Origin: Parafrigoribacterium mesophilum
GTDB taxonomy: Bacteria > Actinomycetota > Actinomycetes > Actinomycetales > Microbacteriaceae
Direction: 5' to 3'
Length of the DNA stretch: 64,000 nucleotides
Assembly: GCF_039652555.1 (NCBI RefSeq)
Contig: NZ_JBDJAF010000001.1
Location: 620,001 to 684,000 of the forward strand
Of the stretch, positions 25,572-33,745 are shown one piece after another. Below the pieces are notes generated by a model that saw only the letters and a program-made list of their open reading frames with translations, had not been told where the DNA came from and made no database searches. A program made the translations under genes and the position numbers. Numbering within the stretch: the first letter of the stretch is position 1; each line of letters starts with the position of its first letter.

Positions 25572-26057
25572 TCAGCCGACCACCTTCCCGGCGATGGCGC
25601 CGGTGGTTTCGTACTCCGCCAGCTGGGCGATGCGACGGGCATGTCGCTCGTCGCCGCTGAACGCTGTGGCGATGAACGTGTCGATGAAGAGTTCCGCCTC
25701 GGCGAGCGTGTGCTGCCTGGCGCCGATGGAGATCAGGTTCGCGTCGTTGTGCTGCCTGGCCAGCTGGGCGGTGGGAACGCTCCAAACCAGGGCGGCCCTG
25801 GCCCCGCGCACTTTGTTCGCCGCCATCTGCTCGCCGTTGCCCGACCCGCCGAAGATCACCCCGAGCGCCTCGACGCCCGCGGCCTGATCGGCGACCACCG
25901 CGATCGCCGCATTGATACAGAACGAGGGGTAGTCATCCAGGGCGTCGTAACCGTCCGGCCCGTGGTCGACGACGTCATGACCGGCGGCGCGCAGGTGCTC
26001 CTGCAGTTCCTTGCTCAGATCGAGTCCGGCGTGGTCGGTCGCAACGTGGATACGCAT
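25572..26057 (-). CDS. rpiB: Ribose-5-phosphate isomerase B
   Basis: 161 aa. RpiB/LacAB fold with HVATDHAGLDLSKELQEHL at the N-terminus, the GVIFGGSGNGEQMAANKVRGARAAL region (catalytic and phosphate-binding residues) and QHNDANLISIGAR. It interconverts ribose-5-phosphate and ribulose-5-phosphate in the pentose phosphate pathway. The active-site position that is Cys in E. coli RpiB and Ser in several actinobacteria falls in GGSGNG, so this is the Ser/acidic type. First gene of the rpiB-nei-tetR-putA run. Confidence 0.93.
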   Translation of the reverse strand: MRIHVATDHAGLDLSKELQEHLRAAGHDVVDHGPDGYDALDDYPSFCINAAIAVVADQAAGVEALGVIFGGSGNGEQMAANKVRGARAALVWSVPTAQLARQHNDANLISIGARQHTLAEAELFIDTFIATAFSGDERHARRIAQLAEYETTGAIAGKVVG

Positions 26058-26093
26058 GCTTCCAGCTTACGGTTCACCGGTTTCGGCTCGGTT

Positions 26094-26762
26094 TCAGTCG
26101 AAGATCGGCTTACGGGTGCGGGAACGCTTGAGCTCGAAGAATCCGTCGTAGTTCGCCGCGGCGACCACGCCATCCCAGAGCGCCAGTGCCTGCTCTCCCT
26201 GGGGCGCCGGGGAGATCACCGGGCCGAAGAAGGCGACGCCGTTGACGGAGATCACCGGGGTGCCGACGTCCTGACCGACCCGGCCGATGCCATCGAAGTG
26301 CGACGCCCGCATCGGTTCGTCGAACTCGTCGGAGTCGGCGTACCTGGCGAAATCGGACGGCAGCCCCACCTCGGGCAGCGCCCCGGCGAGCACCGCCTCG
26401 ACATCGGTGCTGCCGCCGACGTGGATGCGCGTCCCCAAGGCGTCGTACAGCGGCTTGACGATCTGCTGGCCGTACAGTTCCTTCGCCGCCGCGACCAGGC
26501 GGGTGTAGCGCAGTGCCCGCGGCAGGAAGGCGCGGTAGTCATCGCTGACGTCTTTGTCCTCGTTGAGCACGGAGAGGCTCATCACGTGCCAGGTGACCTC
26601 CAGGTTGCGATGCCGTGCCACCTCGTCCACCCATCTGCTGGTCATCCAGGCCCACGGGCACGACGGATCGAACCAGAAATCGACGATGGTCGCGGCGGAT
26701 GCGGCGGGGTCGGTCGCGGCGGCATCGGCTTCAGTTGCAGTGGTCATGGTGGCGTTGGTCAT
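26094..26762 (-). CDS. DsbA-family protein, mycothiol-dependent nitroreductase type
   Basis: 222 aa from the ATG at 26762; starts at 26801 (GTG) or 26747 are also possible and none has a clear Shine-Dalgarno. The thioredoxin-like active site reads DPSCPWAWMTSRW, a single cysteine with Ala in place of the resolving Cys. The GTPVISVNG cis-proline loop follows near residue 180. It resembles the actinobacterial DsbA-like proteins related to mycobacterial Rv2466c, which use mycothiol. No signal peptide is visible, so it should be cytoplasmic. Divergent from the gene at 26870. Confidence 0.85.
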   Translation of the reverse strand: MTNATMTTATEADAAATDPAASAATIVDFWFDPSCPWAWMTSRWVDEVARHRNLEVTWHVMSLSVLNEDKDVSDDYRAFLPRALRYTRLVAAAKELYGQQIVKPLYDALGTRIHVGGSTDVEAVLAGALPEVGLPSDFARYADSDEFDEPMRASHFDGIGRVGQDVGTPVISVNGVAFFGPVISPAPQGEQALALWDGVVAAANYDGFFELKRSRTRKPIFD

Positions 26763-26869
26763 ATCAGGGGCAACCAGGCTTGCCGGAGGAGAATTCCCCA
26801 CCTGAGCGCAGGGTGCGAGACTCTGGTCTTTCCCGTCCGGTCAGCGCAGAATAGATACATTGGTCCCCG

Positions 26870-27580
26870 ATGGACGTGAGGCGCCTCATGAAGAACATGA
26901 AAAGCGACCTGCCGGATCTGATGCCGGTCCTGTCGCGTGGAAAACATCGCACTCCCCGTAGCGGCGGATGCTTCATGGAGTTCGCCTCGTACCTGGCGGG
27001 CGAATCCTGGAGCGATCACCCGAACTGCACGCATCCGTTGCTCGCCTCCTTGGCCAGGATGGTCAACGATTGCAGCTCCGACTACGCCCGATCACGGCTC
27101 GTGCCGTTGATCCCCGACGTGATCGGACTGACAAGCGACGACCCGCGCAAGGGCATCATGGTGGCACTGCGCGCTGCCGCGTGCGCGCTGCCCGTGGTCG
27201 CCGCCGAGCGTCAACGCGCCCTGGCGGTGGGCATCCTGGCCTGCGAGCGGGCGCTGTCCGAACTGGACGGCGAGGTTCAGCCGTTCGCCAGCGAACTCAT
27301 GGCCGGTGCGTTCCGCGGGGCGCCGGACACCGAACGCTGGGCACGCGAGTTCGTCTCGTCGATCGGATCGTGGGCTCGCACCGGGTTCACCAACCGCACG
27401 GCCGACGCGATCGTGTTACTGGCGGTGCAGGGCATCGCACGGGCCTGTGTCTCGGATGCCGACGAGCGGCTGCACGACCTATTGGTCGCGGCGATCCACG
27501 ACTTCTCCTCCGACCAGACGCTGCCGATCACCACGACGGCCACGACGACGGTGAGGACACCGGCTCCGGCCAACGCCTGA
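26870..27580 (+). CDS. Conserved hypothetical protein
   Basis: 236 aa from ATG 26870; ATG 26888 (MKNMKSDLPDLMP) is an alternative start. Features are a basic, glycine-containing SRGKHRTPRSGGCFMEFASYLAGE motif, a predicted all-helical body (WSDHPNCTHPLLASLARMVND...) and a Thr/Ala/Pro-rich C-terminal tail. No transmembrane segment or catalytic motif is recognised. Similar sequences are a recurrent hypothetical family in actinobacteria, as far as I recall. Function unknown. Confidence 0.75.
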   Translation: MDVRRLMKNMKSDLPDLMPVLSRGKHRTPRSGGCFMEFASYLAGESWSDHPNCTHPLLASLARMVNDCSSDYARSRLVPLIPDVIGLTSDDPRKGIMVALRAAACALPVVAAERQRALAVGILACERALSELDGEVQPFASELMAGAFRGAPDTERWAREFVSSIGSWARTGFTNRTADAIVLLAVQGIARACVSDADERLHDLLVAAIHDFSSDQTLPITTTATTTVRTPAPANA

Positions 27581-27656
27581 GGAAGTGCGGGCTTACGAAG
27601 CAAGTCCGGGCTTTTAAGTCTGGGCTTCGCGTGGGGGTGTCCCCTGGCGGGTTCGC

Positions 27657-27697
27657 CGGATTGCGTCCAACTAGACTTTCGAGTTGGACACAATCCG
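27657..27697 (+). promoter_or_regulatory. Strong hairpin in the pepN leader
   Basis: CGGATTG-c-GTCCAACT and AGTTGGAC-a-CAATCCG are inverted arms with one mismatch around a 9-nt loop (AGACTTTCG): 15 of 16 pairs. It ends 19 bp before the pepN GTG start and just before the GAAGGAG Shine-Dalgarno. It could be an operator, a leader hairpin or the terminator of the upstream gene. Confidence 0.7.
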
Positions 27698-27716
27698 TCA
27701 GCGAAGGAGCACACCC

Positions 27717-30260
27717 GTGCCAGGACAGAACCTCACCAGGACCGAAGCCGTCGAGCGCAAGCGCCACATCGAGGTGCAGGGCTACGACGTCGCCCTCGAT
27801 CTGACCACCGGCGAGGAGACGTTCGGCAGCACGACGACGGTGCGGTTCACCGCTGAGCCTGGTTCCTCCACCTTCATCGATGCATTCACACGCACGGTGC
27901 ACTCGGTCACGCTCAACGGTGAAGCCCTCGACCCGGCCACCGTCAGCGACGGGGTGCGTATCCAGTTGCCGCACCTGGCGGCCCAGAACGTGCTCACCGT
28001 GGTGGCGGATGCCGAATACACCAACACCGGCGAGGGACTGCACCGGTTCGTCGACCCGGTCGACGGCGAGGTCTACCTCTACTCGCAGTTCGAGGTTCCG
28101 GACTCCCGCCGCGTCTTCGCCGTGTTCGAGCAGCCCGACCTCAAGGCATCCTTCAGCTTCACGATCACCGCACCATCCCGCTGGCAGATCATCAGCAACT
28201 CCCCCACCCCGAAGCCCGAGGCGGTCGAGGGGACGAGCAACGCCATCTGGAGCTTCGAGCCCACCCCGGTGCTGGCCAGCTACGTCACGGCAATCATCGC
28301 CGGGCCGTACTCGGTGACCCGCAGTTCGCTCACCAGCAGCGACGGGCGCGAGATCCAGCTGGGCATCTTTGCGAGAAAATCGCTCACCGAATTCCTCGAC
28401 GCCGACTACATCTTCGACATCACCCGCCGCGGCTTCGCCTATTACGAGGAGAAGTTCGACTACCCATACCCGTTTGAGAAGTACGACCAGCTGTTCGTGC
28501 CCGAGTTCAACGCCGGGGCGATGGAGAACGCCGGCGCGATCACCTTCACCGAGACCTACGTGTTCCGCTCCAAGGTGACGGACGCGATCAAGGAACGCCG
28601 CGTGGTCACGATCCTGCACGAGCTGGCGCACATGTGGTTCGGCGATCTGGTCACGATGAAGTGGTGGAACGACCTGTGGCTGAACGAGTCGTTCGCCGAA
28701 TGGGCCTCGACGATCTCCTCCGCGGAGGCGACAGAGTGGACCCAAGCCTGGACCACGTTCCAGGCGATGGAGAAGAGCTGGGCCTACCGGCAGGATCAAC
28801 TGCCCTCCACGCATCCGGTGGTCGCCACCATCAACGACCTGGAGGACGTGCAGGTCAACTTCGACGGCATCACCTACGCCAAGGGCGGATCGGTGATCAA
28901 GCAACTGGTCGCCTGGGTGGGCCGCGACGCGTTCTTCAGCGGTGTCGCCGCCTACTTCAAGAAGAACGCCTACGGCAACACTGAGCTGGCCGACCTGCTC
29001 TCTGAGTTGGAGACCACGAGTGGCCGCGACCTCACCAACTGGTCCAAGCTGTGGCTCGAGACCGCAGGAGTGAACACGCTGCGGCCGCAGCTGGACACGG
29101 ATGCGACGGGAGCGATCACCTCGTTCGCGGTGCTGCAGGAGGCAGCCGAGGATTACCCCACCATCCGCCCGCACCGGCTCGGGATCGGCTTCTACAAGCT
29201 CACGGACGGGAAGCTGCAGCGTGACCACCGCGTCGAGATCGACGTCGACGGTACCCGCACCGAGGTCCCGGAGCTGGTGGGCATGACCCAGCCGGACCTC
29301 GTGCTGCTCAACGACGACGACCTCGCCTACGCGAAGATCCGGTTCGACGATGCGTCGCTGAAGATCGCGCTGGCCCATCTGAAAGACATCGAAAGTCCGC
29401 TGGCGCGGGCTCTGGTCTGGGGTTCGGTGTGGGATTCCACCCGGGACGGCGAGACCCCGGCCGGCGACTACGTGTCGCTCGTGCTGGACAACATCGCCTC
29501 CGAGACCGAGAGCACCACACTGCGCACCACCCTCAACCAACTGGTGCTCACCACCAAGCAGTATGTGGCCCCCGCGCGGCGAGGCGAGACATTGACCAGG
29601 GTCGGCGACGCGCTGTGGGCGCTGGCCGAAACCGCCAAAGCCGGATCCGACGCGCAATTCCAGTTCGTGAAGTTCTTCGCTCACCTGGCGAGCACCGAGG
29701 AGCACTTCACCCGGCTGCAGGGACTGCGGGACGGTTCCCTCGCCCTGCCGCAGCTCGTGATTGACACCGACCTGCGCTGGGAGATCCTCGAGGGGCTTGC
29801 GCTGGGGAACAAGATCACCGACGCGGACATCGATGCCGCGTTGGCCGAGGACAACACCGCCAACGGCCAGCAGGCGGCAGCGCGGGCGCGGGCGACGTTC
29901 CCGACCGAGGCCGCGAAGCAGGCCGCGTTCTCCTCGGTGGTGGATTCGGATGCGCTGCCCAACGCGATCGTGCGCGCTGCGACCATCGGATACCAGCACA
30001 CCAACGATCCGTCGTCGCTTCAGCCGCTCGTCGAGCGATACTTCAGCAGCCTCACCGACCTGTGGGAGAGCCGCAGCTACCACATCGCCGCGACGCTCAT
30101 CGTGGGCCTGTACCCGGCGCCCCTCGCATCCGCGCAACTGCGCGACGTCACCCGGGCCTGGCTCGACGCGAATCCTGAGCCGGTCGCACTGCACCGCCTC
30201 GTGCTGGAGAACCTCGCCGGCGTGGAACGCGCCCTGATGGTGCAGGCGCGCGACGAGTAG
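27717..30260 (+). CDS. pepN: Aminopeptidase N (M1 metallopeptidase)
   Basis: 847 aa from the GTG at 27717, preceded by GAAGGAG at 27704-27710. M1 hallmarks are the substrate-binding motif GAMEN (residues ~267-271) and the zinc site HELAHMWFGDLVTMKWWNDLWLNE split as HExxH at H301-H305 with the third ligand Glu in LNESFAEW. The C-terminal half is the ERAP1-like helical domain (SLQPLVERYF...). Length matches actinobacterial PepN (~850 aa). It removes N-terminal residues from peptides in the cytoplasm; no signal peptide is present. Monocistronic, with an inverted repeat after the stop. Confidence 0.96.
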   Translation: MPGQNLTRTEAVERKRHIEVQGYDVALDLTTGEETFGSTTTVRFTAEPGSSTFIDAFTRTVHSVTLNGEALDPATVSDGVRIQLPHLAAQNVLTVVADAEYTNTGEGLHRFVDPVDGEVYLYSQFEVPDSRRVFAVFEQPDLKASFSFTITAPSRWQIISNSPTPKPEAVEGTSNAIWSFEPTPVLASYVTAIIAGPYSVTRSSLTSSDGREIQLGIFARKSLTEFLDADYIFDITRRGFAYYEEKFDYPYPFEKYDQLFVPEFNAGAMENAGAITFTETYVFRSKVTDAIKERRVVTILHELAHMWFGDLVTMKWWNDLWLNESFAEWASTISSAEATEWTQAWTTFQAMEKSWAYRQDQLPSTHPVVATINDLEDVQVNFDGITYAKGGSVIKQLVAWVGRDAFFSGVAAYFKKNAYGNTELADLLSELETTSGRDLTNWSKLWLETAGVNTLRPQLDTDATGAITSFAVLQEAAEDYPTIRPHRLGIGFYKLTDGKLQRDHRVEIDVDGTRTEVPELVGMTQPDLVLLNDDDLAYAKIRFDDASLKIALAHLKDIESPLARALVWGSVWDSTRDGETPAGDYVSLVLDNIASETESTTLRTTLNQLVLTTKQYVAPARRGETLTRVGDALWALAETAKAGSDAQFQFVKFFAHLASTEEHFTRLQGLRDGSLALPQLVIDTDLRWEILEGLALGNKITDADIDAALAEDNTANGQQAAARARATFPTEAAKQAAFSSVVDSDALPNAIVRAATIGYQHTNDPSSLQPLVERYFSSLTDLWESRSYHIAATLIVGLYPAPLASAQLRDVTRAWLDANPEPVALHRLVLENLAGVERALMVQARDE

Positions 30261-30277
30261 CCCCGCGCTCGATACGC

Positions 30278-30350
30278 AACCGAGGGGATTCGGGCTACAC
30301 GCCGTTCTCGGCGCCACGACACGCCGGCGACCGCCAGAATCGCCTCGGTT
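30278..30350. repeat. Inverted-repeat element between convergent pepN and apt
   Basis: AACCGAGGGGATTC (30278-30291) and GAATCGCCTCGGTT (30337-30350) pair at 13 of 14 positions around a 45-bp centre that also contains smaller dyads (GCCG/CGGC). The element fills the 98-bp gap between the two stop codons and may serve as a bidirectional terminator. It differs in sequence from the 82-bp family. Confidence 0.7.
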
Positions 30351-30358
30351 ACGTGCCG

Positions 30359-30886
30359 CTACAGGCGCAGGATCGAGTGCACCTGGTGACCGGAAAGTTG
30401 CGCGCGACCGCCCAGTTCGGTCAGCTCCAGCACCACACCGATCCCGCTGACGGTGTAACCGGCGCGCTCGATCAGGCGCGCCGCCGCGGTGAGCGTGCCG
30501 CCTGTGGCGACCAGGTCGTCGAGGATGAGCACGCGTGATGCCGGTGAATGACGTCGGGGCGCAAGCTCCAGCGCATCCGTGCCGTACTCCAGGTCATAGT
30601 GCTCGGTGAGCACGTCACCGGGGAGTTTTCCGGACTTTCGCACCACCAGCAGCGAGGTGCCGGAGGCGTACGCGGCGGCCGCCGCCAGCAGGAAACCGCG
30701 GGCTTCAACCCCGGCGACCGCGTCGAAGGTGCCGCGGAAATGGTCCACCAGGTCGTCGACGACCGCCCGGAACGCGGGCGCATCCGCGAAGACCGGGGTG
30801 AGGTCGCGGAACAGGATGCCGGGGCGCGGGAAATCCGGGATGCTGGCCAACAGAGCACCGACCAGATCACGCGGAGACGACGGCAT
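30359..30886 (-). CDS. apt: Adenine phosphoribosyltransferase
   Basis: 175 aa. The PRPP-binding loop reads VLILDDLVATGGT (residues ~118-130), and the N-terminal hood (IPDFPRPGILFRDLTPVFAD) and GVEARGFLLAAAAA are typical of Apt. It salvages adenine to AMP with PRPP. Length agrees with the family (~170-180 aa). Convergent with pepN; divergent from mscS, which starts 146 bp away. Confidence 0.95.
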   Translation of the reverse strand: MPSSPRDLVGALLASIPDFPRPGILFRDLTPVFADAPAFRAVVDDLVDHFRGTFDAVAGVEARGFLLAAAAAYASGTSLLVVRKSGKLPGDVLTEHYDLEYGTDALELAPRRHSPASRVLILDDLVATGGTLTAAARLIERAGYTVSGIGVVLELTELGGRAQLSGHQVHSILRL

Positions 30887-31031
30887 CCTCCCAGACTACG
30901 GGCAGGTCACCGATCGCCGCGGAGCCTCGCAGGCGCTGCGCTGCTGCCGGCTCGGCGGCGCCGCGTGGGCCACCGGATGTTCAGGGCAGCCCTAATACAC
31001 TGGACTGCGGCGGGCAACGAAGGGTGTAGCG

Positions 31032-32018
31032 GTGACGGCGTTCTGGACGTGGATTGAACAGCACTACCTGTCGATCCCGTTGACGATCGTCGCGATCATC
31101 GTCGGCGCGATCCTGGTCCGCTGGGTGCTGCTCATTCTCATCCGCCGGGTCGTCGATCAAGTCGTCACCGGCGTCAAGAAGAAACAGAACGTTCAGGACA
31201 CGCAGGCATTGACCGCCTCCCCACTCACCGCGGTGCGGGTCGTGCAGCGCACCCGCACCCTGGGTTCGGTACTGGGCAACATCGTCAACGTCACTATCGT
31301 CGTGGTGACGATCATTGTGGTGGTCAACGCCGTCTCCCCCACGGTGATCGGCTCCCTGGCCCTGCTCACCGCGGCCCTCGGCGCCGGTCTCGGCTTCGGC
31401 GCCCAGAAGATCGTCATGGACATTCTCAATGGACTGTTCATGGTGATCGAGGACCAGCTCGGCGTCGGCGACATCGTCGACCTTGGACCGGCGACAGGAA
31501 TGGTCGAGTCGGTCGGCATCCGCATCACCAAGGTGCGCGACGTCAACGGCACACTGTGGTTCGTGCGCAACGGCGAGATCGTGCGCGTCGGAAACATGTC
31601 CCAGGGCTGGGCCAGGGTCATCATCGACCTGGCCGTGCCGTACGACACCGACATCGAGGCGGTGCAGGAGCGGATTCTCGCCACTGCCGAGGAACTCGCC
31701 CAGATCCCGAAGTGGCGTGCACACGTGCTGGAGAAACCGGAGCTGTGGGGTTTGGAGTCGGTGTCCGACAATGCCCTGGTCATCCGCTTGGTGATGAAGA
31801 CACGCTCGTCCACCAAGGACGACGTGGCCCGCGAACTGCGGATGCGCCTGAAACGATCGCTGGACGAGGCCGGCGTCACACTGCCGTCGCTGGCCAGTGT
31901 CGTGCTCACCGGCTTCGAGAGCGCCGCCTCGGTGCGCGGCGCCCGGCCGCCGCGCACAAAGCCGCTGCCGTCCACCCCGTCCCGACCCGCCGCACCCAGG
32001 GCCCCGAAGCGAAAATGA
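31032..32018 (+). CDS. mscS: MscS-family mechanosensitive ion channel
   Basis: 328 aa from the GTG at 31032, preceded by GAAGGGTG. An N-terminal transmembrane helix and two further helices lead into the pore-lining TM3 (SLALLTAALGAGLGFGAQKI), then the beta domain (VGDIVDLGPATGMVESVGIR...NGTLWFVRNGEIVRVGNMS) and the cytoplasmic alpha/beta region. The C-terminal ~30 residues are Pro/Arg-rich. It protects against osmotic downshock. The stop overlaps the globin start (ATGATGT), so the two genes are translationally coupled. Confidence 0.93.
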   Translation: MTAFWTWIEQHYLSIPLTIVAIIVGAILVRWVLLILIRRVVDQVVTGVKKKQNVQDTQALTASPLTAVRVVQRTRTLGSVLGNIVNVTIVVVTIIVVVNAVSPTVIGSLALLTAALGAGLGFGAQKIVMDILNGLFMVIEDQLGVGDIVDLGPATGMVESVGIRITKVRDVNGTLWFVRNGEIVRVGNMSQGWARVIIDLAVPYDTDIEAVQERILATAEELAQIPKWRAHVLEKPELWGLESVSDNALVIRLVMKTRSSTKDDVARELRMRLKRSLDEAGVTLPSLASVVLTGFESAASVRGARPPRTKPLPSTPSRPAAPRAPKRK

Positions 32019-32461
32019 TGTCAGAACCGACCAGGCGACCGATCCCGGTCACCGTGCGCCTCGGGGCGCACGGCGAGTCGGCGACCGGCAACTTCTTCGA
32101 CGAAGTCGGCGGTCAGCAGACCTTCGACCGGCTGGTGCGCAGTTTTTATGAGCGGGTCAGAGAAGACCCGGTGCTCTGGCCGATGTATCCGCAGGACGAC
32201 TATGAGGGCGCCATCCACCGGCTCAGCACCTTTTTGCAGCAGTTCTGGGGCGGACCGCGTACCTACATCGAGGAGCGCGGGCATCCGCGGCTGATCAAGC
32301 GCCACGCCGCCTTCAAGGTCAACCCGGACGCACGCGACCGCTGGCTCGGCCACATGCGGGCGGCGCTGGACGAACTTGCGTTGCCGCCTCTTCAGGATGC
32401 GACGCTGTGGGGCAACCTCGACAGCGAGGCCCACGCGCTGGTCAACACGTTCTCGCAGTAG
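32015..32461 (+). CDS. glbO: Group II truncated hemoglobin
   Basis: 148 aa; the start is ATG 32015 or the adjacent ATG 32018. The group II 2/2 globin signature is clear: GGQQTFDRLVRSFYERV with Tyr B10 at ~45, DPVLWPMYP, QFWGGPRTYIEERGHPR, proximal His F8 at ~97 in IKRHAAF, and Trp G8 at ~110 in RDRWLGHM. The family binds O2 and NO and is implicated in respiration under low oxygen and in NO handling. It overlaps mscS by 4 nt, and the two share a transcript. Confidence 0.95.
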   Translation: MMSEPTRRPIPVTVRLGAHGESATGNFFDEVGGQQTFDRLVRSFYERVREDPVLWPMYPQDDYEGAIHRLSTFLQQFWGGPRTYIEERGHPRLIKRHAAFKVNPDARDRWLGHMRAALDELALPPLQDATLWGNLDSEAHALVNTFSQ

Positions 32462-32478
32462 CGAGCCATCCGTCCGCG

Positions 32479-33654
32479 CTACTTGCGGGTGCAGTGCCCT
32501 GCCGCGACAGGCTGGCTGAGGCCGGCGGCCTTGGCCACCACGGGGGCCAGTTCCTGGTTGGTCAGCGCGAACCCTTGACCGGATCCGTTCGCCGCCTTCG
32601 CGAACACGACCCCGGCGACGCGTCCGTCCGCACTCACCAGCGGCCCGCCGGAGTTGCCCTCCTGCACGTTGGCGGCCAGCGAGTAGAGCTCAAGCGGCGA
32701 CGGGTTCTGACCGTAGATGTCGGGCACGCCCACGGTGGACACGGCCTGCACCTTCGCGGGGTTTGAGCGGAACGGCCCGCCGAGCGGATATCCGTCGAAC
32801 ACCGCGTTGTCGCCGGCCGCCAGGTCGTCGGCCAGCCGCAACGCGGGCGTGGACAATCCGGATACCTGGATCACCGCGAGGTCGCGTACCGGGTCGAAGT
32901 ACACGACTTTGCCGGACAGCGCCGCGCCGCCGCGTACTTCCACAACCGGGCTTCCCACACCGGCCACTACGTGAGCGTTGGTCACCACACGGTTGGTGGC
33001 CACCACGAAACCGGAGCCGGACTGATTCTGCCCGCACTGATAGGCGGTGCCGGTGATCTTCACGACGGATCCGGCGGCCGCCTGCTGCTGCGCGGTCGGG
33101 GCGACCGCATCCGGAGCGGTCAGCGTACTCCCGGGCGCCAGCGAGTCGATGATCCGCACGCCGCCCTGAGCCACCAGGGCGCGCAGCTGCGCCTCGGCAG
33201 CTTCCACCGGCTCGGGCGTCAGCGTGTCGATCGTGGCGAGAACCCTGGATGAGGCGATCGTCTGGGAGAGGAACGGCACGCCGAGGGAACCGACGCTGAA
33301 CGCCAGCATCGACAGCAGCGCCGAGGAGACCACCAGACTGATGGCCGCTCCGAGAATCCGGTCGACGATCCGCAGCGGCGACCGTTTGAAACTGCGCCGG
33401 ACGACTCTGCCCAGGGCCGTCCCCAGACTCTGGCCCAGTACGACCAGTACCAGCACCGACAGCAGGATGGCCGGTACTCGCCATCCGCTGTCCGCCACCC
33501 ACGTACTCACCAGCGGGATCGCGAAGAAGGCGGCGATGGCACCGGCGACCACGCCCAGGATGCCGCCAAGGCTGACGATGAGTCCGACCCGGTAGCCGTA
33601 GATCAGATAGGACAGCAACAACAGCAGCAATGCGAGGTCGAGGAGCCAGGGCAC
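32479..33654 (-). CDS. marP: MarP-like membrane serine protease (CvpA domain + trypsin fold)
   Basis: 391 aa from a GTG start. Residues 1-~135 hold four transmembrane helices of the CvpA/colicin V production type. The periplasmic chymotrypsin-like domain has the triad H228 (TNAHVV), D258 (DPVRDLAVI) and S335 (GNSGGPL). Cys207 and a C-terminal Cys (GHCTRK) could form a disulfide, as in mycobacterial MarP. MarP is needed for acid resistance and cell-wall hydrolase processing in Mycobacterium; the role here is by homology. Convergent with glbO, 17 bp apart. Confidence 0.93.
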   Translation of the reverse strand: MPWLLDLALLLLLLSYLIYGYRVGLIVSLGGILGVVAGAIAAFFAIPLVSTWVADSGWRVPAILLSVLVLVVLGQSLGTALGRVVRRSFKRSPLRIVDRILGAAISLVVSSALLSMLAFSVGSLGVPFLSQTIASSRVLATIDTLTPEPVEAAEAQLRALVAQGGVRIIDSLAPGSTLTAPDAVAPTAQQQAAAGSVVKITGTAYQCGQNQSGSGFVVATNRVVTNAHVVAGVGSPVVEVRGGAALSGKVVYFDPVRDLAVIQVSGLSTPALRLADDLAAGDNAVFDGYPLGGPFRSNPAKVQAVSTVGVPDIYGQNPSPLELYSLAANVQEGNSGGPLVSADGRVAGVVFAKAANGSGQGFALTNQELAPVVAKAAGLSQPVAAGHCTRK

Positions 33655-33745
33655 GGCATCCTCCTCATCCGGGCGTTGCGATGTAGCCTGCCCGCTGGCC
33701 TGCCATGATCGAGATTAGCCGTTCCCGCGAAATTCAGGAGGTTCC

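Noticed and set aside
27528..30317. 929-codon open frame antisense to pepN
   Set aside because: Shadow frame in high-GC DNA. pepN on the other strand has intact M1 motifs and a ribosome site, while the antisense translation is Arg/Gly/His-rich with no recognisable domain.
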